Positions 53,571 through 62,469 of a stretch of DNA of 64,000 nucleotides are shown in pieces. Both the position numbers and the translations under genes were made by a program. The stretch is taken from assembly GCA_030765055.1 (NCBI GenBank), contig CM060950.1:460995839-461059838 (forward strand), read 5' to 3'. Numbering within the stretch: position 1 is the first letter of the stretch; every line of letters starts with the position of its first letter. This stretch comes from Mantis religiosa (lineage: Eukaryota; Arthropoda; Insecta; Mantodea; Mantidae). The notes under the pieces were generated by a model that worked only from the letters and a program-made list of their open reading frames with translations, did no database searches and was not told where the DNA came from.

Positions 53571-53940
53571 TTATTTGTCACCAAAAATCTACACCTGAGA
53601 ACAGATCTCACGACTCTTATTTAATCAAATCTCGACCTGGATCTTCCAAACAGTCTGCGTGCTTCCTATCTGCTGCGAGTGGAGGAATAACGCCAGCTCT
53701 GAGTGTCTTTGCTCTGGTAACTAATACAACTAGCTTCCCCTGGATATGAACAGAGCACCGCGTCTTCCTGGTTGAATGCTACTTTCTTACCGGTATTAAA
53801 ATTGGTGCCACATATAAATATAGTTAAAACCGCTGCATAGAGGAGTTTATGCAACACTATCCAGCATTCAGACAAGTCCATCTGAGCGTAATGTTGTCAA
53901 GTGTCCAGGTACCGCCATATTGACATACTTTTATACAAAT
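53571..53940. other. No feature recognised
   Basis: A short minus-strand open frame (53666-53881) has no recognisable domain. Nothing else is supported. Confidence 0.4.
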
Positions 53941-54026
53941 ATAACTAGTTGTAACAAAAAACTTTTTTATCTTTATAAAAGTGATGTTGATATTTCTTAT
54001 TAGTTAAATTAGTTGAAGTTGAAATC

Positions 54027-54056
54027 GATTTCACGAACACTTGTTCATGTCGTCAG
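54027..54056 (-). other. Hammerhead-ribozyme-like core in Penelope-like element B (minus copy)
   Basis: Minus strand: CTGACGA C, then an ATGAAC/GTTCGT hairpin with an AAGT loop, then GAAATC. All invariant CUGANGA and GAAA bases are present. Best-formed stem II of the four copies together with the one in element C. Confidence 0.5.
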
Positions 54057-54067
54057 TATAAAAAAAA

Positions 54068-54068
<1 letters not shown>

Positions 54069-54145
<77 letters not shown>
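54069..54145. repeat. (AG)n microsatellite
   Basis: About 38 uninterrupted AG dinucleotides, inside the 3' untranslated part of the Penelope-like element. Confidence 0.97.
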
Positions 54146-54150
<5 letters not shown>

Positions 54151-54817
54151 ATTCGTCATTAAGGAAGTTACTATGCTATTATGTTTTTTTCAGTATTACC
54201 AAAATCTGAAAACGAAACAAACAAGAACAGAATCAAGTGCTGGTATGTCAAAATTCATTACGCGATGTTTATTTTTTAAAATAAATATCTTTTCCCAAAC
54301 CAATAAATCTATCGGGATATTTAACTGTTTAAATAATATAACTTCTGGATTTATTTCATGGTTAAATGACCAAAAATGATCTGCTAAGGCCGATTTATCA
54401 GTTTGTTTATACTTAATGTTACGAAAATGTTCTTTCTTCCTTTCTGGTTTCCAATGTAAACCTGATCACAATATAAACAACCAAATTTATAAATACCATA
54501 TTTTTTATTATTAGGAATTTCATTATTTTTAGAGAAATGTAGTACATTTTTAATACTATATTTGTTTAGAGGAACCAACGTTATACGAAACTCTTCAAAA
54601 ACATTTAAAATTGTTTGTTAAACCAAGGATGCTAAGTAATTTTTAAAAAAATTATAATCGTCTTTTATTTTTTAAGGGTAGAATTATCATTAACAGTTTT
54701 TTGATATTTAAATTTTTCAATCTTCTTTTTCATAAAGTCTTTATTAGAACCATTAATTAAGGCAGTATTAATAATATGTTTATATTCTTTATTAAATTCC
54801 TCTTTATTCAGGGATAT

Positions 54818-54996
54818 ATAATGGGTGAAATGATGCTCAAATGAGACCAGGGTCCATGGAGCTTAGGGTTACCCGACATTCGTCTTTCAGGATAAGGGAA
54901 AACCCCGGAGAAAACCTTATCTAGGTAACTCACCCTGACCGAGATTCGAACTCGGGATCTCTTGAACGTGAGGTAGACACGCTACCGAGGCGGGCT
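54818..54996 (-). repeat. SINE-A copy with 12-bp target duplication
   Basis: ATTCAGGGATAT at 54806-54817 and 54997-55008. The head is complete (GCGGGCT, GCTACCGAGG, B box CGAGATTCGAACTCGGG). The 3' end stops at ATGGGTGAAATG, about 60 bp short of the full-length tail. It inserted into the Penelope-like element. Confidence 0.92.
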
Positions 54997-55500
54997 ATTC
55001 AGGGATATGTTTCTTAATCTATAGATCAAACTACTGCAAACAGGAAACTTATGTGAGAAAGGGTTAAAACTTTTATTTTTTTTTATGTAATTATCGATAT
55101 GAGTAGACTTCATATAAATACAAAATCTAATTAATTATTAACTTTTATTATCTTCAAATCCAAAAAAGGAAGAAAATGATCAATTTCAGGTTCTAATGTG
55201 AATTAAGAACAATAATAAGAAAAATCGACATCATTTTTCTTAAGATAAGTGAAGTTTTTTGTTACAAATACTTATAGTCTACGTCACATACTTTTGTTTG
55301 CAACATAAACGTCTTACGTTTTAGCAGTGTATGGTATACATTTTTTTTGTCACTCTCACGCTTAATTAAAATGTCTGTTAATGTTGGTATCCTTGTGTCT
55401 TTTAAAACCAATAGGTGCATCAAACATTTCCAGGATACAGGATCAGTTTACTCGCAAAAAGAGAGACTATAAAGTGACTGGTCCCAATCTAAAAGTAATA

Positions 55501-56418
55501 CGAGAGCTGTTCAATAAAGAATTATCATAATTTTTACGGACATATTTTTTCACACTAAAATTCAATCTTATTATATTCTGATAGCTTAATGTGATACAAA
55601 CACGCCGTAGTAGTTTCATTGTTGGTACTCCTGATTCCCGCCTGTGAGAACCAGGCAAGTTCAGACATGTTCAGTATCGCCTACCGCTGCAATGGAGGTA
55701 CCATGCAGTTAAAGTTGATGTTAGAGGAAGATCCGGAGCTTATTTCAAACGTAATCACTGCTGATGAAACTTGGCTACATCATTTTGATCATGAGAGCAA
55801 ACAGCAAAGCTCAGTGTGGAAATCTCCTTCATCACCAACCCCCCCACCAAAAATAAGTGGTTGCTTCTGCTGGGAAAGTTATGGTCATCTCATTCTTTGA
55901 TATTCATGGAATGGTTTATCAGCATGTTGTACCTGCACACACATCAGTAACTGGACAATACTACAGGGATGTCCTGAAAACATTGCAAGTCCATATCAGG
56001 CGCAAAAGGCCACATTTCCGTGAAAAGCAGGCTGGATGCTGCACCACGATAATGCGCGGCCACATATTGTCAATGTTGTTGCTGAATATCTTGCAAAAAT
56101 CAACGTGAAGTGCATCCCTCACCCTCCCTATAGTTCGGATTTAGCCCCATGTGACTTTTTTCTATTCCTTAACCTGAAGAAACGCCCTCGTAGGAGGCAT
56201 TATCCATCATCAGAAGCAGTGATGAAGGCTGCGGAGGCGGTTTTGAAGGATGTCTCAAAAATTGTTTCCAGCATGTCTTTGAAGACTGACAGAGACGCTG
56301 GGACAAATGCATCGCATTCAGGGGAGACAATTTTGAGAAGGACCATCAGAATTATGAGGATGAGTAAAGGTACACTGTCAGAAGAAAGTTGTGATCAATC
56401 TTTATTGAACAGTCCTCT
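55501..56418 (+). mobile_element. Mariner 5 (family of mariner 2), internally deleted
   Basis: Both inverted ends are present (CGAGAGCTGTTCAATAAAGAA at 55501; inverted AGAGGACTGTTCAATAAAG ending 56418), with TA on both sides. Like mariner 4 it lacks the N-terminal half: GGAGGTACCATGCAG joins to TTAAAGTTGATG. Confidence 0.92.
55619..56367 (+). pseudogene. Mariner 5 transposase, N-terminal deletion derivative
   Basis: The first open part (to about 55845) has LMLEEDPELISNVITADETW and LHHFDHESKQQSSVWKSPSS, ending at a frameshift in CCCCCCACCAAAAA. The second part (55857-56040) has SAGKVMVISFFDIHG, then a 2-bp insertion. The third (56036-56367) has MLHHDNARPHIVNVVAEYLA (Asp kept), PPYSSDLAPCDFFLF and LKKRPRRRHYPSSEAV. 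The C-terminal end near 56367 (RIMRMSK) is read in a shifted frame. All three catalytic Asps are present, but two frameshifts and the missing DNA-binding half prevent activity. Confidence 0.9.
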
Positions 56419-57400
56419 TATATAATGTTACGACAGAAAGGCCTGGAGCATACCTTCTCGCAATACAGACAGTGTTTAAGGTTAAGAGAGAAAGGAAATA
56501 TAAGAAAATGGACACAAAAGACTATGTACTGGAGATATTTTCTTGTTTAGACTTGGATAAATGCTCTGTACATATTGTAACACTAACTTATTGTTCATTC
56601 CTAGAACATGTTCTGCTAATTTTCTGGTTTGTAATAAAGTTACATTGTGAGGAAACTGTGGGTGATAGAAAAGAACTGAGATCAAATTGAAATATTTCTA
56701 TTTTATGTGACAGGTTTACAATATGCATACATGTCTACTACAACAGATAAAACAGATGTTAATTGTGAAATAAGTGTTCATTGACTTATCATTTCGTATA
56801 TTCTTCATAGTCTACTTTTATGGCTGCATAATTAGCTTTGTATTGCATTGCAGTATATAGTTTTTTTAAAAAAAAACAGTTATGGTATCTACGCACCAGG
56901 CGAAATTACGCTTCTTTATTTTACGCAGGCAGATCCACCTCTCAAATACTAAATTTACCTTCCGGTAGCGGGAGACCTAAAAGCTGTCAGCACATTAAGT
57001 ACGATCGCAAGCCGCTAGGGGAATGATATATAAACTCGCTCCATCAGCGATGCTATTGATGACGTCAAATTTTGCGCGGTAAAATTACAAATATAATTGA
57101 AAACCGTGTACAGTTCGCCACAGCAAATAAAGTCCCAAGGGAATGAGGCGCAAGGGGCAGTAGGCGCGGTTCCGATACCCTGCCTGATAGTTTCATGACA
57201 CTCAGGTCAGTACAGCTACAGACCATTCAAAAACATTTTGACGGCTTCTACTTTTGTGAGGAAATCTTCTCTATTTTAGTATACTAAGTGAAGAGGGCGC
57301 ATGTTTTTTTAACGGTCTACTCCTTGTGTAGCATACGTTCTGTCACACACATTCACTGTCCTTTTCCGACTGTGTAAGCGTAGCACATTCCTGACAGGGA
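56419..57400. other. No gene recognised
   Basis: Open frames on both strands at 56472-56690 and a short one at 56838-57026 show no domain. No repeat or transposon ends were identified. Confidence 0.45.
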
Positions 57401-57528
57401 CTTTCTTTGGGTTGGCGAACAGTAACTGAAAAATATAAATTTAGTTGAATACCAAACTTGGTTAATACAATTTTGAGTCGAACTAATACTCAATGCTCCT
57501 ATTTATTGCTAGTATTTACCTAGAACGC

Positions 57529-57557
57529 GTTTCGTTAGGACTTCCTAACACCATCAG
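57529..57557 (-). other. Hammerhead-ribozyme-like core in Penelope-like element C
   Basis: Minus strand: CTGATGG, a GTTAGG/CCTAAC hairpin with an AAGT loop, GAAACGCG. It overlaps the last codons of the endonuclease (DNS-stop precedes it). The core A9 position is G here, which would weaken cleavage. Confidence 0.5.
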
Positions 57558-58402
57558 CTGTTGTCGACTAATGGATGCCGGTTCAGTGAACTCCTCGGAG
57601 GTGATAGGTGCGTCTCTGTCGGTATCTTGATGAACTTGAAGTTTGGGTTTACTTCAAAGGTAGTATCCAAATTAAACAATTTACTTTCATATTTCTTTAT
57701 AAAGATTTTTTCCCACGTGGTTAATGCAGCTGGACCTTGGACACTTTTTAGTAAGTGAATTTCTCGTTCTATGTCATGATTTTCCTTCCAAAAATGGTAC
57801 GCTACCGCCGATTTATCTATTTCTTTATTCCTTATGTTCCTAAAGTGCTCTTTAAGCCTAATGTTCACGTTCCTTTTTGTTTTTCCAATGTAGAATTTGT
57901 CACAGTCCTTGCAATTTATCCGGTACACTCCTGATTTTCTGCCTGTGGGTATCTCCTTTGTATTATGTGATTTCAAAAGGTGTTGTACACTAAATTTGTT
58001 CTGTGGGGCCAAAGTAATATTGTGTTCTTTGAAAACTTTTTGGAAAAGGTGTGTAGCTCTGGGATGATAAGTAAATTTTCTGTATGAGGTTTCATTGCTA
58101 ATTGGGGAGAGAGTAGTTCCTTGTTTGCATCTTAGTTGTCTTTTGAATTTATCTATTTTCTTGTTGACCAATTCAGCACTGTATCCATTGTATTCTGCAG
58201 TGCGAATGATATTATTGTACTCTTTGTTATATTCTATCTTGTTTAAAGGTACATTAACCAGCCTATAAGTTAAACTGTTGATAACAGCATGCTTGTGTTG
58301 TCTTGGGTTATATCCATCTGCTTTTATGAAATTTTCTGTGTGTGTCTCCTTTCTGTGTATGCCAAACTTGGTATTTAAGTTCAACACCTCCAAAGAATGC
58401 AA
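57554..58402 (-). CDS. Penelope-like thumb and GIY-YIG endonuclease, open but 5'-truncated
   Basis: 282 codons without a stop. Residues ~10-60: RT thumb (FGIHRKETHTENFIKADGYN; PLNKIEYNKEYNNIIRTAEY). ~105-125: YRKFTYHPRATHLFQKVFKE. ~150-195: GIY-YIG domain, KSGVYRINCKDCDKFYIGKT with GVY and FYIG, and the CKDC pair that may bind zinc; R181/R188-type RNVNIRLKEHF; then HFWKENHDIE and TTWEKIFIKK with the usual W/E positions. C terminus: HLSPPRSSLNRHPLVDNS. The endonuclease would nick target DNA for priming. A complete protein would have the RT domain in front, so this is a dead-on-arrival copy, and the Met shown is only the first in the open frame. The lack of stops suggests a fairly recent insertion. 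Confidence 0.9.
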   Translation of the reverse strand: MHSLEVLNLNTKFGIHRKETHTENFIKADGYNPRQHKHAVINSLTYRLVNVPLNKIEYNKEYNNIIRTAEYNGYSAELVNKKIDKFKRQLRCKQGTTLSPISNETSYRKFTYHPRATHLFQKVFKEHNITLAPQNKFSVQHLLKSHNTKEIPTGRKSGVYRINCKDCDKFYIGKTKRNVNIRLKEHFRNIRNKEIDKSAVAYHFWKENHDIEREIHLLKSVQGPAALTTWEKIFIKKYESKLFNLDTTFEVNPNFKFIKIPTETHLSPPRSSLNRHPLVDNS

Positions 58403-58469
58403 CTAGAGGTATGCTCCTACCTCAAATTATCTTTCATGTGGAACAGTTTTCGAAAACATATTTTTTGAA

Positions 58470-58708
58470 GCCCGCCTCGGTAGCGTGGTGGTAGCGTGTC
58501 TGCCTCACGTTCTAGCGGTCCCGAGTTCGAATTTTGGTCAGTGCGAGTTACCTTGATAAGGTTTTTCCAGGGTTTTCCCTTATCCTAAAAGACGAATGTC
58601 GGGTAACTCTAAGCTCTATGGACCCCGGACTCATTTGAGCAACACCTCACTCATTCCATTCATCGTCCGATATTCCTTAACGTTGGAGGACGTAAATTAA
58701 AAAAAAAA
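58470..58708 (+). repeat. SINE-A, full-length reference copy
   Basis: Head GCCCGCCTCGGTAGCGTGGTGG (A box at about 58480), B box GGTCCCGAGTTCGAATTTTGG (about 58518), core GGTTTTCCCTTATCCTAAAAGACG, CTCTATGGACCCCGGACTC, CATTCATCGTCCGATAT, and 3' end CGTTGGAGGACGTAAATT plus poly-A. The piece from CTTATCCT to ACGTTGGAGG corresponds to one monomer of the satellite at 1-3025. Confidence 0.93.
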
Positions 58709-58784
58709 AGAAGAAAAAAACATTTTACGATTTCTATTTAATTCTTTCCTAGTGAATTTTTCATTACATGATAAATTAAATGTA

Positions 58785-59125
58785 TGTTGAAATTTATTTA
58801 ATTGATGGAAATTAATCATTTCTTCACATTAGCCGTTATAGGCTAAGGTTTTTGATAGATAGTCAACATGAAGAATTAAGTGCCATGGTCGGGATTTGAA
58901 CCACGGATCTCCTGGTTTCCGTCCAGTCGCTCTAACCCATTGAGCTACCATAGCCAACTTGCCGTCATGACTAAATTCTCCGTTTGACTCATATATTTCT
59001 CCGGTAGACCACTAGGGGCTCTCGTATCCGAGATACACCGTTTGTGGCGACTTACTATCGTAAGTACTTGAGCCCCAGGCTTCATCATTTAACTCTTATG
59101 ATGTTAGCCAATTGATGGAAATTAA
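58785..59125 (-). repeat. SINE-C unit with leader (minus)
   Basis: Minus strand: leader CTTACGATAGTAAGTCGCCAC, tRNA head GTAGCTCAATGGGTTAGAGCG (plus about 58938-58958) and GGTTCAAATCCCGACC (about 58888-58903), and the tail ending ATGATTAATTTCCATCAATT at the left. The tail sequence recurs at 59101-59135, where the next unit begins in the opposite direction. Confidence 0.85.
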
Positions 59126-59134
59126 TCATTTCTT

Positions 59135-59530
59135 CACACTAGCCGACAGGATGGAAACCAGGAGATCCGTGGTTCAAATCCCGGCCACGGCATTGAATTT
59201 TTTTTTGTTGACTCTATCAAAAACCTTAGCCTATATACGGCTAGTGTGAAGAAATAATTAATTTCCGTCAATTAACTAAAATAATAAGAGGTAAGTGATG
59301 AAGCCTGGGGCTCAAGTACTTACAATAGTAAGTCGCCACAAAGGGTGTATCTCGAATGCGAGAGCCTCTAGTAGTCTACCGCGGAAATATATGTGTCAAT
59401 TGGAGAATTTGATGTCATGACGGCACGTTGGTCATGGTAGTTCAATGGGTTAGAGCGACTGAAAAAAACAGGAGATCCGTGGTTCAAATCCCGGCCGTGA
59501 CTTTGAATTTTTCATGTTGAGTCTATCTGT
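59135..59530 (+). repeat. SINE-C dimer (plus), head-to-head with the preceding unit
   Basis: The first unit lacks its A box (it begins AGGATGGAAACCAGGAGATCC). B box GTGGTTCAAATCCCGGCC at about 59169; tail; leader CTTACAATAGTAAGTCGCCAC at about 59318; then a second head GTAGTTCAATGGGTTAGAGCG (about 59438) and B box (about 59479). The period is about 311 bp, as in the dimer at 30808-31218. Confidence 0.85.
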
Positions 59531-60309
59531 GTATGTTGAAGTTTATCTTCATTCTGAATGAATTTCAAATACCTGATGTACTGTAAGAGATAGAAAAATT
59601 GTTACTAAACAGTAGACCTCATTGAATCATATAAAATTGACGTGGGTGGTGAAATACATGAAATAGTCTTTTTTATTTGTCTAAAGCATCTATTCTTGTA
59701 CCTCTTGGACGATTTATGGAGAAACTTTGTAATATGCAAATAGACAACAGAGTGATAACTTGGGTTCAGGAATTTTTGACCGGGCGTACCCAAAGAGTGC
59801 GGGTGGGAAATAAATTAACGTCGCCTACGGACGTAGCCTCTGGTGTTCCCCAAGGAAGTGTACTGGGACCTCTGCTCTTTTTAGCGTATGTAAATGATTC
59901 ACGAGAAGGGATATTATCTCATATCCGTCTATTTACGGACGTTTGTGGAATCTATAAGACCCGGTTGCATAAAAAATAATCTAAGTTCAAGCATATGAAA
60001 ATGATCTTCAGTCAAGCTGAACTTAGGATTTTGGTTGTATAAACATTGATCTAAGTTCATGGCCTCTTGATCTAAGATCAAATCTAACTGGTGAATTTCC
60101 TCCAGTTAACTTGATTGAACTTAGTTCAGCAGAACTGCAGAATTTACACAATAGTTTCTGAGAAGAAATAAGTAGTGCAGCTTTAAATAAATAGTAAATA
60201 AAGCCTTTTTGTGGTTACTTGCATAAATAATTAGCCTCTTTATTTTACAAATGTTTGTTAAATATGCATTGTTTGTGTTCATAACCTATACAGTTTTATT
60301 ATTTTCAGA

Positions 60310-60927
60310 ATTCAGATTACTCTGATATCTCTGATGATTAGAATTTTCAATTTGAAAGGTCTCCTCGTGTTTTCCAACATAGAGGAAATTCCATCTCAGA
60401 ACTAAATGACAGAAAATTCAAAATGAGATCCAGATCCAATCCAATTTTTATGATCCTGCTCACATAACGGTTCTATCCAACTGAAGGCCACGCCGTGGCT
60501 CAGTGGTTACACCGCTTGGCTCTCACCAAGGCGGCCCAGGTTCGATCCCAGGCGACCGCAAAGTGAGATTTGTGGTGGACAACACGGCGTTGGGGCGGGT
60601 TTTCTCCGGGACCTACGGTTTCCCCCGCCATCTCATTCCACCGGTGCTCCATCTTCATCTCATGCATCATCAGTGTCACCGCCTGCGGTGCCGTATGTAG
60701 TAAAAGCGGGCGTTAAACACTACACACACTATCCAACTGAAATCTTCCAAATGGTGATTGGGGATATATTTAATGTAAATAATGAGACTGCGTTTAAAAC
60801 AAAACACAAAGTTACAAGGGAGATGGCAGCTTTAAGACCTCATTTCATCAGGATGCCTATGGAAAAGGGTGAAATAAGAAAGGTTATGCGAGATTTAAAA
60901 TTAGCGGAACGCATCGTCTCTTTTGCT
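60310..60927 (+). pseudogene. Harbinger transposase N-terminal part, split by SINE-B
   Basis: Before the SINE: SPRVFQHRGNSISELNDRKF-like sequence in the region 60340-60485. After it (60742-60927): FQMVIGDIFNVNNETAFKTK, HKVTREMAALRPHFIRMPME, corresponding to the HARBI1 segment GD..GV...TV.R.V..V...L..L...YI.FP that precedes the DDE domain. The frame ends at a stop (60928-60930) and no DDE motifs were found. Such transposases act with a Myb/SANT partner, which is not seen here. Confidence 0.7.
60486..60729 (+). repeat. SINE-B copy with 12-bp target duplication
   Basis: TATCCAACTGAA at 60474-60485 and 60730-60741. A box GTGGCTCAGTGGTTACACCGC (about 60495), B box GGTTCGATCCCAGGCGACC (about 60539), body GGTGGACAACACGGCG and 3' end GGGCGTTAAACACTACACACAC. 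Its 6-bp flank GCCACGCC precedes the head. About 90% identical to 30312-30562. Confidence 0.95.
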
Positions 60928-60946
60928 TGAACTTCCATTTTTATAT

Positions 60947-61640
60947 TGTAACGATATGTTTTAGTTAGAACTTCTTATATGAATATTGTTTTCTGATATG
61001 ACTTAGTAGGCCATGTAATGACAATATTAAAAACAAATATATGTGTAATTTTGTGATTGGCCGTAGTAATAATTGTATTACGTAATGAGGTGACGTAGCA
61101 GTACATCGGCCAATCACAAAATTAATAGAGGAGTAACGAGAGTTACGGAAAATCAATAATCTTGAGATAGATATGTTCTTCAGTCTTGTTTCTTGACGAA
61201 GGAAAAATGTTGCGGTGAATATAATTGTAAAGGAAAGTTATTCACCTTCAAAAAGAGTTATTTGGTATTCGTAATAATGAGTGGACGTTAGATTTTTTTT
61301 TTTTTTTAATTTACGTCCTCCAACATTAAGTCATATCGGACGATGAATGGAATGGGTGAGATGATGCTCAAATGAGTCCGGGGTCCATGGAGCTTACAGT
61401 TACCCGACATTCGTCTTTCAGGATAAGGGAAAACCCTGGAAGAAACCTTATCCAGGTAACCCACCCTGACCGAGATTCGAACTCGGGACATCTTGAACGT
61501 GAGGCAGACACGCTATCACCACGCTACCAAGGGGGGCAAAGAGTGGACGTTAGATTATACAATCAAATAATATAGTTAATCAAACTCAATCATCAAGAAA
61601 CAATTCGACCAGCAATGATTAAGATGGATGGGCACAAATA
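60947..61640. repeat. LTR-like dispersed repeat, copy 2, with primer-binding-site-like end
   Basis: Starts TGTAACGATATGTTTTAG as copy 1 at 53051. The paired CCAAT boxes (GTGATTGGCCG at about 61060, CGGCCAATCAC at about 61107) are kept. Downstream lie TCGCCCGAACGTGTGGC (61642) and GAGACCCAACGTGTGGC (61672), which resemble the primer-binding segment that follows the 5' LTR of BEL/Gypsy elements. No gag or pol sequence follows, so the element is a remnant if the LTR reading is right. SINE-A interrupts it. Confidence 0.55.
61295..61540 (-). repeat. SINE-A, full-length copy with 16-bp target duplication
   Basis: GAGTGGACGTTAGATT at 61279-61294 and 61541-61556. The poly-A tail is the T-run at left, the common 3' end AATTTACGTCCTCCAAC follows, and the head ends GCTACCAAGGGGGGC. 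Complete A and B boxes. Confidence 0.95.
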
Positions 61641-62469
61641 CGTCGCCCGAACGTGTGGCTGATCAAGTTGGAGACCCAACGTGTGGCTGTGATTGGAGGA
61701 ATATCGCCACAATATACAAATGTAATAATTTGGAACTTAAAACTTCACTTATCTCCCATTTTTTGTTTATATTTTCCAACTCACAGTATTGTAAACAGAC
61801 GAAAATGAAAAAGATGTACATTGGGCATATAATGGAGATAAAGTAAGCAAAATGATTAACTTTTGATAAATACTGTTTCAATATGGAGTAAATTCTTATA
61901 CTGTTTATTTAAAATAACATTATTTCTAGGATAAATAACCATAAAGCGAAAGATTTATTTAGTTTTTGTTATGTCTAGATTAGCTACTCTGTACACTTAA
62001 ATTAAACAGAGTCGAATAGTTTTGATAATTCTCGAATCCTTTCGATACAACACGAAAGTTGCAACTTGTTTGGCGATGTTGCCGCATTTGTTTTTGTGAT
62101 CTCAGATCAGTACTGAACGGCGTTCATCTAATCTAAGATCAGCATTTTACATCCCACGCGGGTTCGTAAATTTAGTTTAATTTTTATTCTTGATTGTAAA
62201 TGAACTGCAAATAGTGATTTTTATGCAAGCGGGCCTAAGAATATGAAGATTAAATCTGACACTAATCAGTCTACAAGAAGATTTAAACAAAATCCAGCTC
62301 TGGACTCAGGGAGATAAACCCTGAGATAAACCCAATGGAATGGAGATAAACCCAAATAAATGCAATACAATTATATTTTCGAAGGAGAGAATGGTAGAAA
62401 AATGAAGTATATACATTTGAAAATAGGAGAATACCCAGAGTAAATAGCATCAGTTCTCTCTCCCCCCCC

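Larger units (their letters stand above)
53944..55275 (-). mobile_element. Penelope-like element B, minus copy, with SINE-A and (AG)n insertions
   Basis: A decayed minus-strand relative of 10305-11110. Readable pieces: YMKSTHIDNYI (about 55100), EYKHIINTALINGSNKDF (about 54795-54740), VPLNKYSIKNVLHFSKNNEI and KKYGIYKFGCLYCDQVYIGN (GIY-YIG, about 54520-54450), RNIKYKQTDKSALADHFW (about 54420-54370), and a tail near 54200. As in element A the ends are inverted copies: 53944-53995 complements 55212-55275 (CGACATCATTTTTCTTAAG...AAGTTTTTTGTTACAA). A 77-bp (AG)n microsatellite lies at 54069-54145 between the coding part and the end. Confidence 0.82.
57400..58425 (-). mobile_element. Penelope-like element C, 5'-truncated
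   Basis: The best-preserved endonuclease of the window (57554-58402) followed at left by a 3' untranslated region with a hammerhead-like motif. Nearly all of the reverse transcriptase is missing. The exact ends are uncertain; the SINE-A at 58470 lies just upstream. Confidence 0.85.
59958..62235 (+). mobile_element. PIF/Harbinger-like transposon, 2.3 kb, with nested insertions
   Basis: TAA on both sides (59955-59957, 62236-62238). Inverted ends GACCCGGTTGCATAAAAA at 59958 and, inverted, GGCCCGCTTGCATAAAAA ending 62235. Subterminal GATCTAAG/CTTAGATC-type motifs occur at both ends (60045-60085, 62100-62145). The 3-bp T(A/T)A duplication is characteristic of Harbinger. It contains SINE-B (60486-60729) and an LTR-like repeat (60947-about 61640) that itself holds SINE-A. 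No feature recognised at 61660-62230. Confidence 0.82.
59690..62458 (+). pseudogene. LINE reverse transcriptase (Jockey/CR1-like), split by a Harbinger
   Basis: Left part (59690-59957): LGRFMEKLCNMQIDNRVITW, VQEFLTGRTQRVRVGN, then the RT signature GVPQGSVLGPLLFLAYVND (about 59845-59900) and, after it, LFTDVCGIYK in place of the catalytic F/YADD block, so the second catalytic Asp pair is damaged. Right part (62236-62458), in shifting frames: NMKIKSDTNQSTRRF, NPNKCNTI-like sequence at about 62350-62375 and YTFENRRIPRVNS at about 62410-62445, as expected downstream of the palm. The two halves join at the TAA target duplication of the Harbinger. Strongly decayed. Confidence 0.75.
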
